From Xenopus tropicalis (Eukaryota; Chordata; Amphibia; Anura; Pipidae): 64,000 bases of DNA. The notes under the pieces were generated by a model. It worked only from the letters and a program-made list of their open reading frames with translations. It did not search any database and had not been told where the DNA came from. The stretch lies in NCBI RefSeq assembly GCF_000004195.4, contig NC_030677.2, positions 178,009,872-178,073,871 on the forward strand, given 5' to 3'. The translations under genes were made by a program, and so were the position numbers. Shown here one piece after another: positions 22,791 through 35,022 of the stretch (position 1 is the stretch's first letter; each line of letters starts with the position of its first letter).

Positions 22791-24250
22791 TTGAGCATTT
22801 TATTTTGTGCTTTTAGAATGCCAATTATTTGAGTGCTGCTTTACCTGCTTTACTACTTACATACAACTCTGTATATAATATAAATAATGCTGTTTTGTTA
22901 AACATACATTTTTGTACATTTATAACTAGCAGATCCTATAAACAGTAACAGATTTGTTTTGCTGGCACTTCAGTACAGTGCCTGGAAAAGTTAAGTGCTT
23001 TAATAGGGTAGTATTATTTTATTATCTGACAGTGTTTATGCTGGATCTTATTATAAGCCTTTATAGCTTTACAATCTGAGTTTTCTTAAGCAAAGGAAAT
23101 TAGCAAAGCATTATGAGCAGTAGAGAATTTGTTATAATTTGGGCTTACAGTTTTATTTTATTATATTTGTCACTTTAATTCCTAGTCCATGGGTGGGACA
23201 CTCTTGGCCCGCCAGCTGTTATATAGTGTGCATCAATCTTCCATATGTTTTTTTTCTACAACCAATGACAAGCAGAAAACAACATACATGTGTGTGAAGT
23301 GATCAGGGATGGGTGGGAAATTATGAGGGTGAATTTCCTTTTTTTTTTTCTTCTTTTTTTTTTCCTAGCTTTGCTGGTAGGTTAAACACTTGTAACTTAG
23401 CAAATGCACCTAGAAATAAAGCAGCTTTATTCTGTTATTTCATATACGATGGTTCTCTCACACTATGCCCCACTGAGGGGAAGACTCTACCTACCTAGAA
23501 TGTTCTCATTAGTTTTTTTAAAGTATTTTCACACCTTCAGGTTTAGGACCTTGTTGCAAAAATATGAAAACATTGTCAGTAACAGTCAATCTCTTATAGT
23601 TTTTGAGATTTAATAAATCTAAACTTCTCCTCATTTTCACCCTATGTTGCTTTCATCTGGAGTTATATGCTTGCTGGGGCAAATTTGCGTGTTTGCTATA
23701 TTTACTATTATTGGCAACAATTTATTTTACGCTTGAAAACATGCAGAAAGATATTCTCATAGTGCAAGATTCCTATAGATAATTGTAATTATTTTACCAC
23801 ACAAATACATTGTTTGCTAATTGATTAACTGCAGCTATTTAATTTTTGACCATTATATGCTTTAGGAAATAGCTCCAAAGCACACAATTTATAAAAAAAA
23901 AAATAATAATTGTGTACTAATACATTTGTGAAAGAATATGGAAAAAAAATTCAAGCTTAGGGGAGACTCTAATTTGCAGGGGGAAATGGACCTTTGATAA
24001 ATTGGCCCCCACAGACTGTTTGTCCTTTGGTAAAATAATAGCACTGAAACAGAACAGGGTGCTGCCTCCAAGACAAGTGAAAATTGTATATACTTGGGTT
24101 GTCCTTCCCTATCCTTACATTATAGTTACAATACAGGTTTAACTGCCTGAGAGCCAGCCAGTGCATTTAATGCCAGTCACTGTGTAAGGGAAATATTCAC
24201 CTTGCAGCACATACTCAGTGGTCACAGCAACAGTTAAATGTAGTCATTCC
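22791..24250. other. intronic spacer
   Basis: Contains a T/C-rich tract at 23335-23368 and a GATAAATTGGCCCCCA string at 23996, the right end of the GGGGC...TTATC MITE group. No gene. Confidence 0.4.
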
Positions 24251-24256
24251 TGTGTA

Positions 24257-24279
24257 AAAAAAAAAAAAAAAAAAAAAAA
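24257..24279. repeat. poly-A tract
   Basis: An uninterrupted run of A of about 23 bp. No retroposed coding sequence is seen upstream. Confidence 0.9.
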
Positions 24280-24499
24280 GTCTTTGCGAAGCCTAACATT
24301 TATTGGAATTATAATCCACAGTGGTTTAGAAACCTCCTGACTGGGCCCCAGACATTCCAATTTAGTCATTCAGCCCATGCTGTCTACATTGTGCATTCTG
24401 GAGTTCCCATTACACATCTTCACAGTGAGTGGCTCTGCTAGGCTCTCTGACACCCGTTGTCATGCATGGCCTGCTATCTCGAGATGATTCCCTGCTTTA

Positions 24500-24830
24500 T
24501 TTAACCCCTTTATCTCTATTAAGCACTGCAAATATGGCTTGTGTAATGCATAGCTAACTTTAGTCTTACTGCAATGTCACCATCAATGTTCTTAGTCTGT
24601 GCATCTTTACATTAGCTTTCATCATTCTGGGCCATTGTTAATTACACCCTATTCCTGTATATGCAGCCGCTGTGCATTTATATTTCTTATTTGCGTTACA
24701 GGCCAGTGCGTGTTATTCATATTCATTTAAAGCTGCCTATAATGGGTGTAGAAAATGATTATGTCTTCATTTTTAACAGACTAGTAATGTGAAGCTATTG
24801 ACTTCTTTTATCTCTCTGATTTCTGACTGA
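24500..24830. promoter_or_regulatory. candidate conserved non-coding element
   Basis: Repeat-free and of balanced composition, with many homeodomain-like TAAT/ATTA and TTCAT words (GTTAATTACACCC, GTTATTCATATTCATTTAAA). No open frame. The regulatory reading is inference from texture only. Confidence 0.3.
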
Positions 24831-25999
24831 CACTAGGGGGCACTGCCTCTCCTCCGTTATAGCTTTTCTCATGAACGTTACCAGATTGTTACTATCATTG
24901 TTTTATTTGGAAATAAATCTACATTAAACTCTTGGAAAGTGTTTCATTCATTCCATTTTATTTGGTAGTCGGAAGCTGTAATGAAGCATTAATGTTAGAG
25001 GTAACGTCACTAGCACTTCTCAGGAAGACAGTGTCAACACACTACAATACAGTATAACATTTTTTGCATTAGAAATGTCATTTCCATCAAAGCCAGAAGG
25101 CCAAGTTGGTCCAGCAATGAGGCTCATATTCCTTGCCAGCTGCGCTTCTAGCCAGCATGTGGAGTTCACATCGCCAGAAAGGAAGTAGCGAGTGAATTAA
25201 ATAGTTAGGGCTTAGTGGAATTTATTTAACCACAGGTAGGAGCAAATTTGGCCAAGTAAAAGGATTATACCTAACCCATTTTCCTAAATAATGATTATGT
25301 CTGTGAGTGTAAACAAATAAATATATATTTATAGATACAGACATATCCATGATAAATGTTTGCGTGTGCCCATTATTATTTGCCTATTACAAAATATATG
25401 TCCATACATTGACACTGTTCCTTCTGAGTCTGTGTTTTTAGGAAGGCATTTAGTGTGGGGTCAGTTATATAATAATATATATTGAATGATAATTGCATCT
25501 GGTATCTTGGTTAAAAAATATGTTTTTGTGCCCAAGTTATATAAGGTCACATTATTGGAATTTGGAGTTATACTATGGTCAAATAAATCCTGTAACTCTA
25601 TGAATGTATTAAACTGTATACAGTGGGTTTTGGTTATAATAGCATTTATTAGTATTTATGCAAAGTTAAACTTGCAAAACGTGGTAGTATATGCATATAG
25701 TAAGAAGCTTTTCTTCGCCCAAGTAGCAAAACATAGCAAATACATACATCTTTTTCTTAAAAAAGCAAAAGGTGCTAGTCTAAATAACACACTGTACACA
25801 TGTTTCCCTTTATTTCTAATGTAAATAATGTTCTAATGTTTGTTCTATTCCTCAAAAAATGAGTAAATAAATAACAAAAATTAACCTGGGGTAGTGTCCT
25901 TAAATGGACAAGCAGAACCTTAAGATGTAATTGGATTTCTCTTTTTCTTTTTTTTAATTCCCAATTGAGACATTTATGCAAAACATTAGATTGGAAGAG

Positions 26000-26290
26000 A
26001 CAGGCTTTGAGCATAAACTACAGTAATCTGTCAGGCCTGTACTTAAAGCCCACTGCAGTCTTATCAGGCATAGCTTTAAAGATTTCATGGCCATTTTACT
26101 TGCTGGAGTGCCAGGCAAAGAATTCATTGGCAACATGCTGCAAGTCCTCCAGCATGGAAAGGGTCAAGTATGAATTCTTAATTGTTTCAATGTGAAATGG
26201 CTCTTTGTCATGCAGAGTCTCTTTGGCAGTGGACAAACCACATAGCAAATGCTATAATATGGAATGCATTCAGTATCCTCCAAGTCTCAA
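26000..26290. promoter_or_regulatory. candidate conserved non-coding element
   Basis: Complex, repeat-free sequence (CAGGCCTGTACTTAAAGCCC, GCTGCAAGTCCTCCAGCATG) in which all frames are short. It reads like vertebrate conserved non-coding DNA; conservation cannot be tested here. Confidence 0.3.
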
Positions 26291-26544
26291 AGCTTTCGAC
26301 TTGTGAGGAGGGAAGCTTTCAGGGCAAGACAAGGAAACATTCTCTGTGTTGCCACAATACCTGCTACTAATGTACAACGGGCGACTCTTAGAAAGGAGAA
26401 AACGAAGATTTCAAATTGCAAAGAGATTTAAACAGCAAATTAAGGTTTTGCTTATAATGTGACACACTGAATATTGCATTTAAGATTTTTATCCTAGAAC
26501 TTTCTGCAAAATGTAATATTTCAATAATATTTGTGGGACACTTA

Positions 26545-26609
26545 AAAAAAAAAAAAAAAAAAAAATTATCTTATAATAAGCTTATGGTCTTATAAAAAAA
26601 AAAAAAAAA
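26545..26609. repeat. two poly-A runs
   Basis: A runs at about 26545-26565 and 26595-26609, separated by an AT-rich CTTATAATAAGCTTATGG linker that is itself palindromic. Confidence 0.85.
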
Positions 26610-26639
26610 GCTTTTGTATTTCATTGATGGCTACTGCAT

Positions 26640-27110
26640 TTCTAATTCTGTTTATATTCTTGGACGGTTTGGGGTCTTAAACTGACCTTTAGTAATAGAT
26701 GCTGTCGTGTAACTGGAGTTGGAATTGCCTTGTTATGCCTTATCAGTCCATAAACAAAGCACTGATTAATCAATACGGTACATTTTATGCCATATCCAAC
26801 ATTTCATCATTGGAAATGTTATGTTCAACCGCTAACTGTCCACAAGCAATCAGATGCTGGTACATTTATAATAGGTTTTTCCTCCTCCGAGCATTTTATT
26901 CCTCTTAGCCATCGAAAGTTAATTTCAGGTTCCCGAATTGCATTAATTTTTCCAGACGTTTTCTAGGTGTAAAACAGCGACGGATAACATGAACTTTACA
27001 CCGTGACTCTGTACCTAATCGTTTATTTCCTCAAGCCAAAGAGAAAAGGGCTAATGTATGGGAGAGTTGCAGAACCAATCCAAAGTTTCAGATCTGAAGC
27101 AATGAATTCA
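26640..27110. promoter_or_regulatory. candidate conserved non-coding element
   Basis: Unlike its flanks it is rich in CpG-containing words (CAGCGACGGATAAC, CCGAGCATTTTATTCC, CACCGTGACTC) and lacks repeats. TAATTTCAGG and GCATTAATTTTTCC offer homeodomain-type sites. The function is inferred. Confidence 0.35.
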
Positions 27111-28445
27111 AAGTAATGGAAAATACGCAATTGGGGGGAAAAGTTATTTTTTTTTAATTGCCGTAAAAAATATTATCCTTTAGTGATTTCTTAGCAAAAC
27201 GTGTATTCAAGTTCCATTCCTATTTGGTTGTGTTCTATTTAAGACCCACAGCACAGCTGGATTGTATTAACACCCCTTCTATAAAAAACCCAGTAGGCTA
27301 CACTGTTATTATCATGTAATTTTAGAAATGTGTGCATTCTAAATGTTTTTGGCAGGATTTCCTTTTCCAGTATTAATGCAGTGTAGCCTACTCAGATGTA
27401 CCGGGCTGACTTTTACATTAGGTTAAAGTATTAAAGATAGGCAACTATTTTATCATTCTTTTTTTGTCTTCTTCAGCTAGAACTGTTCTTCACTACATGT
27501 GAATTTTGGAATGAACAAAGATTTGAGGATGGATTTAATTATTTTTAACAGATGTGCAACTGTTAATATCATCTAATAGACCTACTTTTATAATATAGCC
27601 TTTATCTGTAACACTTTTAAAAAATAATGTTTCATATATTTTATAGATACATTTTTTTATAAATAGGAAACAGGGTCTGAGGGATATAATTACAAATGGG
27701 TGAAAAATACCTTTTTGCCAAAAATTACACCAAATGTTTTTGCCTATCGTAATAATTTCATAAATGTTTGTGTGTAATTTGCTTTCCCCTCTCTTTTTAA
27801 CTTTGCTGAATATACCCCCAAGTGTACCACAAAAACTTGTAAATTCTGGGCTATAAAACATAAATGTAATTATAAAAAGAAAAATCATCAAAAGGAACTC
27901 CTGACATTGATAGGGAAAATGGTCCTATGAGTTTGTTTTGGGTTCATGCAGATTTAATTTTTTTTATTCTCAGTTTTAAGCTCTTTATTCAGCTTTTCTT
28001 TTTTATTAAAATTATGAATTATTTTGAATTGGAAGGCAGCATTGCCATAATTAATTTTAGAATATTTTTAATATTTTTAAAATCATGTTTATGCAGGCAT
28101 AATTTCTTTTTTTGGTTAAAGGAAAGTATATTCATGGTACAAAATGCAATCTTCATGTTACAAACCGTTATTAATTCTAATTCAAATAGTGTTCAGTTGT
28201 TTCATTTGCATTATGCACTTTATTTTGTGTTATACTTGTGGCCTCTTGACAATTCCGCATTTTGCTTTTATGCAAAAGCGAAAAAAAAATGGCAAAATGC
28301 TAAAGTAACTTTAAAAGCTTTTATAAATGTCACCTGTTGCTTTAATAATGAACTTATCTGTATGTGCAATTTTGGTTAACTAAATTGTTAAATGGTTACA
28401 AACAATATTGTTTTAAATAAAAATAAAAAAATGTTTTTCTGTATA

Positions 28446-28450
<5 letters not shown>
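27111..28450. other. intronic spacer, very AT-rich
   Basis: The 118- and 150-codon open frames at 27535-27891 (minus) and 27927-28379 (plus) translate to Phe/Ile/Leu-rich strings expected from AT-rich DNA. There is no domain, repeat or start context to support a gene. Confidence 0.4.

Positions 28451-28452
<2 letters not shown>

Positions 28453-28536
<84 letters not shown>
28453..28536. repeat. AT microsatellite, 84 bp
   Basis: A pure (TA)42 tract, the longest dinucleotide array in the window and a candidate for cruciform extrusion. Shorter relatives sit at 28630-28643, 28718-28743 and 28890-28911, suggesting the locus has been seeded repeatedly. Confidence 0.97.
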
Positions 28537-28539
<3 letters not shown>

Positions 28540-28639
28540 TGATGTGTATTTGTTTATGTATATAGCACTCAATTGTATGCAGTGATTTACCAGGTTTAAA
28601 CATAAACATTGTATAGTTATTTTAACATTATATATATAT

Positions 28640-28713
28640 ATATACATGCAGAAATATGAGCCGCACCCACAGGACTTAATGTGAGAAAAAAATAAATTTA
28701 TTGAAGCATAAAG

Positions 28714-28744
<31 letters not shown>

Positions 28745-28890
28745 CTTGCACATTAAAGAATTATTTTGATTTTTTCTGCAAGACCTGTGAGTGCCGAGTC
28801 CCCTTTTTTTCATATACTGTTTATTTCTTCCCCCGGCACCTGGGCATTTAATTTATCGTTTGGAGTGTGCCCTCCCTCTATTATGTTATA
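28640..28890. repeat. unclassified interspersed repeat between AT tracts
   Basis: The segments GAGCCGCACCCACAGGACTT and CTGCAAGACCTGTGAGTGCC, followed by GGCACCTGGGCATTT, look like a frog interspersed repeat broken up by AT expansions. Class not determined. Confidence 0.45.
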
Positions 28891-28911
28891 TATATATATA
28901 TATATATATAT

Positions 28912-30079
28912 AAATTAAGTGCTAAGGTGTTTCAATACACAGTTGGGATGAAGTCCCTATCCCAAAGAGCTTACAATCTATTACATAAGGTCCTTATTTT
29001 GTTACCTTATACCATAGCATTGCACTAGTTAGTGGCTCAAGATAACTTAGCCTTGAATGAAATTCCATGGCTGCAGAAATGTGGCTGGTATCTTTTACCC
29101 TTGCTGTCAGATCTTCTATGTTATCACTAAGTAAAAAAAAAACCAAAAAATAAATGATGTGTCAGTAGGCCTTCAATGTTCCCCAGTTATCCAACACACT
29201 CCTCACAGTAAGCAATTCATCAGCCTGCAGCTACAGTATGTGTGTGGTGATTCTCATATCTTCCTGCCATATGATCTGTGGACTTTCAAAACCTCTGGGC
29301 AATACAGTGCATACTTTTCCCATTTGATAATGTGTGAAATGTGATTAAGAACAGCTCTAAAACTATGTTAACAACAGTTTTGAAGATCATCATTAATGCA
29401 GTCATTGTGTATACAGGTGCACTGATGACAAAACTACTTGGGGAACTGTGTATCTAGAACAACAGGAGTCCAAAAAGAAACTTTTGTAGAGTTTCTTCAG
29501 TGTTAAACTGGACAGTTGTTTTGTCGAGGTGGGGATATGGTCTTGGGACATTTTGTATGCAAAGATAATATTTGAATTCTCATTTGATGAGTCTGTGCCT
29601 AACTCCCCCGTTATAACAGCAGGAAGGAATGTAATATATATATGCTTATTCTGTTGCAGAAGTGGATTTTAGTAAGAATGATAAATTTGATTGCTATGTT
29701 TCAGTGTAATTATCAAGCGCTAAAAATATGCGTGTCGGTATCTTAAATGTAAATGTCGTTTTTTTGTTGTTATATGTATTTATAAAGCCGTCAAGGCTTT
29801 GAGTATTGCATTATTTTTTTCTTAAGTCACTGACTTTAACCACTAATTGTGAACTTAAACTTATCTGTCACGTTCTTTTCTATCATCCTAAAGTTTTCAT
29901 GTTTTAGTATTTTACTTAGTGGGAAAAGAAAAAAAACTATACTATACTGTTCATGCGTTTTTAATACACTGTTGATCTTTTTTTAAATAAAACTTGGTGT
30001 TGCTGGTCTTTTTTGGATATTTAAATTGTTTACCTTGCACCCGAGGTAAGAGCTGAAGCAGAGTGCCACCCTGGGTTCG

Positions 30080-30114
<35 letters not shown>

Positions 30115-30124
30115 TATACATACA
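28912..30124. other. intronic spacer with repeat tail
   Basis: TGAAGTCCCTATCCCAAAGAGCTTACAATCTA at 28949 (read in pieces) is the reverse of the GTAAGCTC...CAGGGAC repeat tail seen at 10070. AT tracts lie at 30079-30118. No gene. Confidence 0.45.
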
Positions 30125-30452
30125 CAGGTATTGGACCCCTTATCCGGAAACCCGTTATCCAGAAAGCTCCGAATTACGGAAAGCCCGTCTCCCATAGACT
30201 CCATTTTAATGAGATCATTCAGAATTTTAAAACTGATTTCCTTTTTCTTAGTAGAAATAAAACAGTACCTTGGAATTAATCCCAACTAAAATATAAATAA
30301 TCCTTATTGGATCCAAAACAATCCTATTGGGTTTAATTAATGTTTTATTGATTTTTTAGTAGACTTAAGGTACTGAGATCCAAATTACGGAAAGACCCCT
30401 TATCCGGAATACGCTTGGTCCCGTGCATTCTGGATAATGGGTCCTATACCTG
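30125..30452 (+). mobile_element. CAGGTATGGG-end MITE, full length
   Basis: Both termini are present: CAGGTATTGGACCCCTTATCC and GGATAATGGGTCCTATACCTG, with TA on the right. Inside are the family landmarks CCGGAAACCCGTTATCC, CCCATAGACTCCATTTTA, AAAACAGTACCTTG and CCTATTGGGTTTAATTAATG. It is 328 bp and non-coding. The nested copy at 33468 shows that the family duplicates TA. Confidence 0.88.
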
Positions 30453-31985
30453 TATATATAATATATATGTATATGTCCATAGGGTAGCACTCGGCTTCAA
30501 AAAACTACCCAAATGCATGGTAAAAAACATAGAATCCACAAAAAGACCAGAAACACTGGGATTTTTTTTGTGAAAAACGAACTGTGTATTTGGTAAGAAC
30601 ATACAAACAACATTACGTTTAGGTCCCAGTTGGGACCTTTCTCAATTGAAAACATGCACTATAGCTTTGTTTTCTGAATATATTTGGAAATGCATACTGC
30701 TAAACTAAGATGTATAAGAGAAACTGAAATGTTTACGGCAGGGTTATATCTTTTTTTCTTGTTCATGTTCTTTGCCATGACTGGCACCTTCAGATGGCCA
30801 CTCCTGAAATGTCAGGCCACGCTCACTTATCTTCTTTTGTGGTGGACTTTATTAAGGCATGGGAACATGGGCCAACCTTGGTGTTGACCAGTATCACCCA
30901 AATTGTCTGACATGGATTTGGCCTTCTTAAAATAGTTGTCAGGCTTGCAGGGGGCCCATGGGAAGAGACATGCAGATTTGTGGGCTGAAATAAAAAAGGA
31001 TACCTTTTTAAAAGACTGGAAAGTCTAATAGAAATATATATTAATTCTGTAATATTATAAATATGTAAATACTAAGAGGAACAGCCATTTATAATGTGAT
31101 AGTTTATTGTTGGAATCCCCTTTCACAATATGAGGGGTTTTCCATAAACCAATATGAGTGCTTTAACAGAATTAACAGCCAGTCCCTCTGTATATAACCT
31201 ACTGAGAACCCCCCCCCCCATGCTGCAGTTGTTTTGTTATTTAGAAATCAGATGTTGGTAGCAGGACTTTAAGAACTCACAAATACACAAGCCAAAATTC
31301 ACAGCCAAATATTGATGTTCTCTATGAATGAATGATGAATTCTCTAGAACTGGTTTATGCTACAATATAGCTCCTAATAAAGCCTCCAACATCCAGGGTA
31401 TAAACCACTGGCACCTATTGAAATTCTTTGAAGCCAAAACTATATATTTGCTAGAGAACATGAAGGCAAGTGTTCATTGGAGAATCGTACAGCATTTCAG
31501 GGCATAAAACGACTCTTCTTAAAATTAACTCTTTTATGTCATCTGTTCTAATTTGTTCATTTCAATAACGTTACTTTTGTGTTTTTTAATTTAAGCACCT
31601 CATTTTGGAATGGCTTCTTAATACTCCCGCACTGAGACTCCAGCTGGGATTCTTGGGTGTTGGTGGAAGGCAGTGGCACATAGGGAGTCTGGGCATATTG
31701 TCCCGGTAATGATTTGTAGCTATGTGGGTGGGGACAAAAGGCTTGAAATTGGCCTCCTTTGACTTACATGGCAAGCACAGGTGATTGTCTCTCAGAAATG
31801 ATGACTGCTCCATTTCTGACACAACAGCAAGAACTGACAAGTAAGTGCGCCCACGCATGCAGGTGATTGCCAACAGTGAATGGGTGTGGGCTTCTCAGTG
31901 TTTTGTCCCCTGCCCACAGAGCTGCTAATAACTGCAGGGACAAAAGCATTTTGTAAGAGGGAGCTTTAAAAGATTTATCATCTGT
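30453..31985. other. intronic spacer with unclassified repeat
   Basis: About 30475-30660 carries GGGTAGCACTCGGCTTC, GTTTAGGTCCCAGTTGGGACC and TTCTCAATTGAAAAC, which look like an interspersed repeat of unknown class. 31668-31960 has CAGTGGCACATAGGGAG and an inverted TTTGTCCC...GGGACAAA pair. An 11-C run is at 31209-31219. The 95-codon minus frame at 31586-31873 is within the repeat-like part. Confidence 0.4.
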
Positions 31986-31989
31986 ATTT

Positions 31990-32175
31990 GTACCGAATTA
32001 CAGAAAGGCCATCCTCCATAGACTCTATTTCAATCAAATAATTACAATTTTTAAAATTGATTTTCTTTTTTCTCTGTAATAAAAAAACAATAACATGATG
32101 ATCCAAATTATGGAAAGATCCTTTATCTGGAAAACCCCAGGTCCCGAGCATTCTGGATAACATTTCCCATACTTG
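31990..32175 (+). mobile_element. CAGGTATGGG-end MITE, 5' truncated
   Basis: Begins inside the family at GAATTACAGAAAGGCC and runs to the terminal CCCATACTTG followed by TA. Part of the interior is also deleted. Confidence 0.75.
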
Positions 32176-32825
32176 TACATTGTGTTTATTTGCTGATAAA
32201 GATCTCACATAAGACCTGTAACTAGACACAGAAGAGCTTTGGTGTGCGTTGTGCTACCCTGGTACATCAGTGAAAATACCTAAACCAACACCTCATGCTA
32301 AATTAAAATAAATTAAAAAAAAATGAAGGTTAGCAGCTCCCATACTCATGCTGTGTAGCAAAGAATCGCTTCTCTCTCAATGTTATATTTGAAGGACAAG
32401 AAGACATCAGCATGTCCCAGAATAATTATGGAGTACGGGTTTAAGATGTTATATGAGAAGTATGTGCACTTATAAGCAAATGGTTAACAAATAATGGGCT
32501 ACAAACTAAAGTTTAGTGTCACTTCTATAATGCAGCAGATACTGAACCAATTCTTATTGCCAGCTGTGATACATGTACTTTACAAAGATACATTTAGATA
32601 GAAATAATTCCCCTTATTCCCATAGGCCATCTAGCCCCACTTTGCTTTTATTTTTCTCATCTGATGTGTATGTGAATGAGTGGATAAGAGGTTAGTCTGG
32701 TCTTTTACTCTCTCTGTGTAAAATGTATTATGTGCAAAGCATTTTATGGTAAAATATTATATTTGTTATACATATTGCAAAAATATTCAGGAGGAGTCTA
32801 GCTTGTGCCTCAGGTACACAGAAGT
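32176..32825. other. intronic spacer
   Basis: No gene or repeat boundary recognised. Confidence 0.35.
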
Positions 32826-32930
32826 GTAAGACATAGCAACCAATGAGATATTTGTTTTTAAACAGGTAACCAGTAAATGCTACGTGCTGATTGGTTGCTA
32901 TGGGTTACTGCTCCTGGGCAAACTTAGGGG
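32826..32930 (+). repeat. interspersed repeat (GCAACCAATGAGAT...GGTTGCTATGGG)
   Basis: CATAGCAACCAATGAGATA and GATTGGTTGCTATGGGTTAC form an internal inverted pair. An inverted second copy lies at 58630-58705. A frequent Xenopus repeat; class uncertain. Confidence 0.7.
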
Positions 32931-33225
32931 TAGATTTACTGACATTCGATTTTTCTTTCACTATTGGTATTTTTAAAAATCCAAATATTGATAGATGCCA
33001 CCTTAGTGCCAGTATTTGTTATGTGACAGTAACATGTGGCAGTGGCAAGATAAAGTCATAAGTCATTTTAAGTGATTTTTTTTTTTTTGTAAATTAACAA
33101 AATATATTAAAATTGGACTAGACACAGCTATACTAATACCTGCAAGCGTTTGGCACTTTCAAATAACTCTTTGAAAGTTACACATGTTATGTTGTTATCT
33201 TTTCTGCCATCGCTATGATACAGTA

Positions 33226-33808
33226 CAGGTATGTTATCAGTTATTCTGGAACCCAATATCCAAAAAACTCTGAATTATGGAAAGGCCATCTCCCTTAGAA
33301 TCCATTTTATTTTATTAAATAATTAAAATTTTTAAAACTGAATCCCTTTTTCTCTGTAATAATAAAACAGTACCTTGTACTTGATCCCAACTAAGAGACA
33401 ATTAATTCTTATTGGAGCCAAAGCAATCCTATTTGGTTTATTTAATGTTTAAAGAATTTTCTGTATACATGAATGGGTTCCCTTATCCGGAAACCTGTTA
33501 TCCAGAAAGTTCCAAATTAAGGAAAGGCCATCTCCCATAGACTCCATTATAAGCAAATAATTCCAATTTTTACTTGATCCCAACTAAGATATACAGTAAT
33601 TAATCCTTATCGGAGGCAAAAGAAGCCTATTGGGTTTATTCAATATTTGAATGATTTTTAGCAGACTTAAGTTATGGAGATCCAAATTATGGAAAGATCC
33701 CTTATCCGGAAGACCCCAGGATAACAGGTCCCATACCTGTACATGTAAAGTATGGAGATCCAAATTATGGAAAGACCTCTTAACTAAAAACCCCCAGGTC
33801 CTGAGCAT
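33226..33808 (+). mobile_element. CAGGTATGGG-end MITE, host copy interrupted by a second copy
   Basis: The left end CAGGTATGTTATCAG follows TA (33224-33225). The copy runs to 33467, is split by the element at 33468-33739, resumes with CATGTAAAGTATGGAGATCC and fades near CCTGAGCATTG. The reading order on both sides of the split matches the uninterrupted family member at 30125. Confidence 0.85.
33468..33739 (+). mobile_element. CAGGTATGGG-end MITE nested in another copy, TA duplicated
   Basis: The ends are CATGAATGGGTTCCC and GGTCCCATACCTG. The insertion sits between TA at 33466-33467 and TA at 33740-33741. It has an internal deletion around 33570 compared with the copy at 30125. Confidence 0.85.
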
Positions 33809-34705
33809 TGTTTCAGAGATGATTAAATTGCATGGCATACAGGTTTACTTATTTTTACAGTTTGCAATGTAATGCGCCTTGAGGACTCTCTTTATATTGG
33901 CACAGTATGAGTTTAAACCCTTCATTGACAGTTCAGCACAGATAACGGTGGGTTAATAGGTCAGCATTAATGAATGCAATTAAGTTATGAGTTAAGGGAA
34001 GAGCATTTCAGAGTCCCTGTGAAGCCAGCAAGCATATATTAGCATGCAGATTTGGGTAAAACACTGAATTGCCATGTTGAATGACTGTTTTCTGTTATAT
34101 TTTATGACATTGTTACATCTTTTCACATTAATATTACTACAGGACACTCATGTACATATTCCGTGCCACAAAAAAATATCTTGGTGATTTTCTTTTCCTT
34201 TCTAACCCTGTGTGCTTTTCTAGTCATAGATTTAAGGCCTATTTTTGATGCTGTTAAAAACGGCAATTAAATGCACCAAAACTTGCTGAATGCTGGACAG
34301 TTTCAGGCTGTGTATTGGTTTTAAGCCATTGCAAAGCCTGGTATAAAATTCAAGTGTAATAAAACAGTGGTCCCATGAAAAATGTCGCATTAATAGCATA
34401 GCCATTTTGAAATGGTTTTACAGTACTTTTTAAGTGAAATTTTCTTGCCGTCTGATTTTTCCTGATTGATTTAAATGGGTGCAGATGTCAGAGGTTGTAT
34501 AAAATAATGGCTTCAATTATGAAGACTGAGAAGGATAAAATTCACAACTTAAAATAACAGATTAGTTATTTGTAATAGTTCATTTCTGGGATGGCAATGG
34601 GCGCCACAAGATCATGCATAAGGAGTAATATATATAATGGATTACTATTTATTTTTTTACACAGTTTTCCTTCTTAAATCATTTACCACACCTTGATAAG
34701 CCAAC
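33809..34705. other. intronic spacer
   Basis: Nothing recognised apart from AT-rich filler. Confidence 0.35.
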
Positions 34706-35022
34706 TCTTAGAGGCAGATTTACCAGAATGCAAATGTGCGCTTATTTACGAAAAACTGCGCAACTTGAATTTACTTAAATCACATTTTACCCTTCATTCG
34801 CTGTGAGTGTTACAAATAGCTTGAATTTTGCAAATACATCTCGGCAAGAACTTACCAGGCAATTATTTTATTACAGTTGTTGGTGCTTGATAAATAAAGA
34901 AGTTTAAGTTTCTGGAAAATCTAGTTTATATTTATAAACTATTTATATATATTAAATTATATATATTAAATTATGGTACAGTACAAACATTGATTTGAAT
35001 ATTGATAAATCTGCCCCTTTGT
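34706..35022. mobile_element. MITE of the GGGGCAGATTTATCAA group
   Basis: The left end GAGGCAGATTTACCAG and the right end TTGATAAATCTGCCCCTTT (as ATTGATAAATCTGCCCC) are inverted. The interior is decayed, with CGCTTATTTACGAAAAACTG near the left. Confidence 0.6.

Noticed and set aside
27535..28379. 118- and 150-codon frames as small membrane proteins
   Set aside because: Phe/Ile/Leu-rich translation follows from very AT-rich DNA; no start context, repeats of family motifs or splice evidence.
28388..28647. Ile-Tyr repeat peptides
   Set aside because: Pure translation of the TA microsatellite.
30040..30080. GGGTTCGAT as the B box of a tRNA or tRNA-derived SINE
   Set aside because: No cloverleaf arms or A box at the right distance, and the sequence runs straight into a TA tract.
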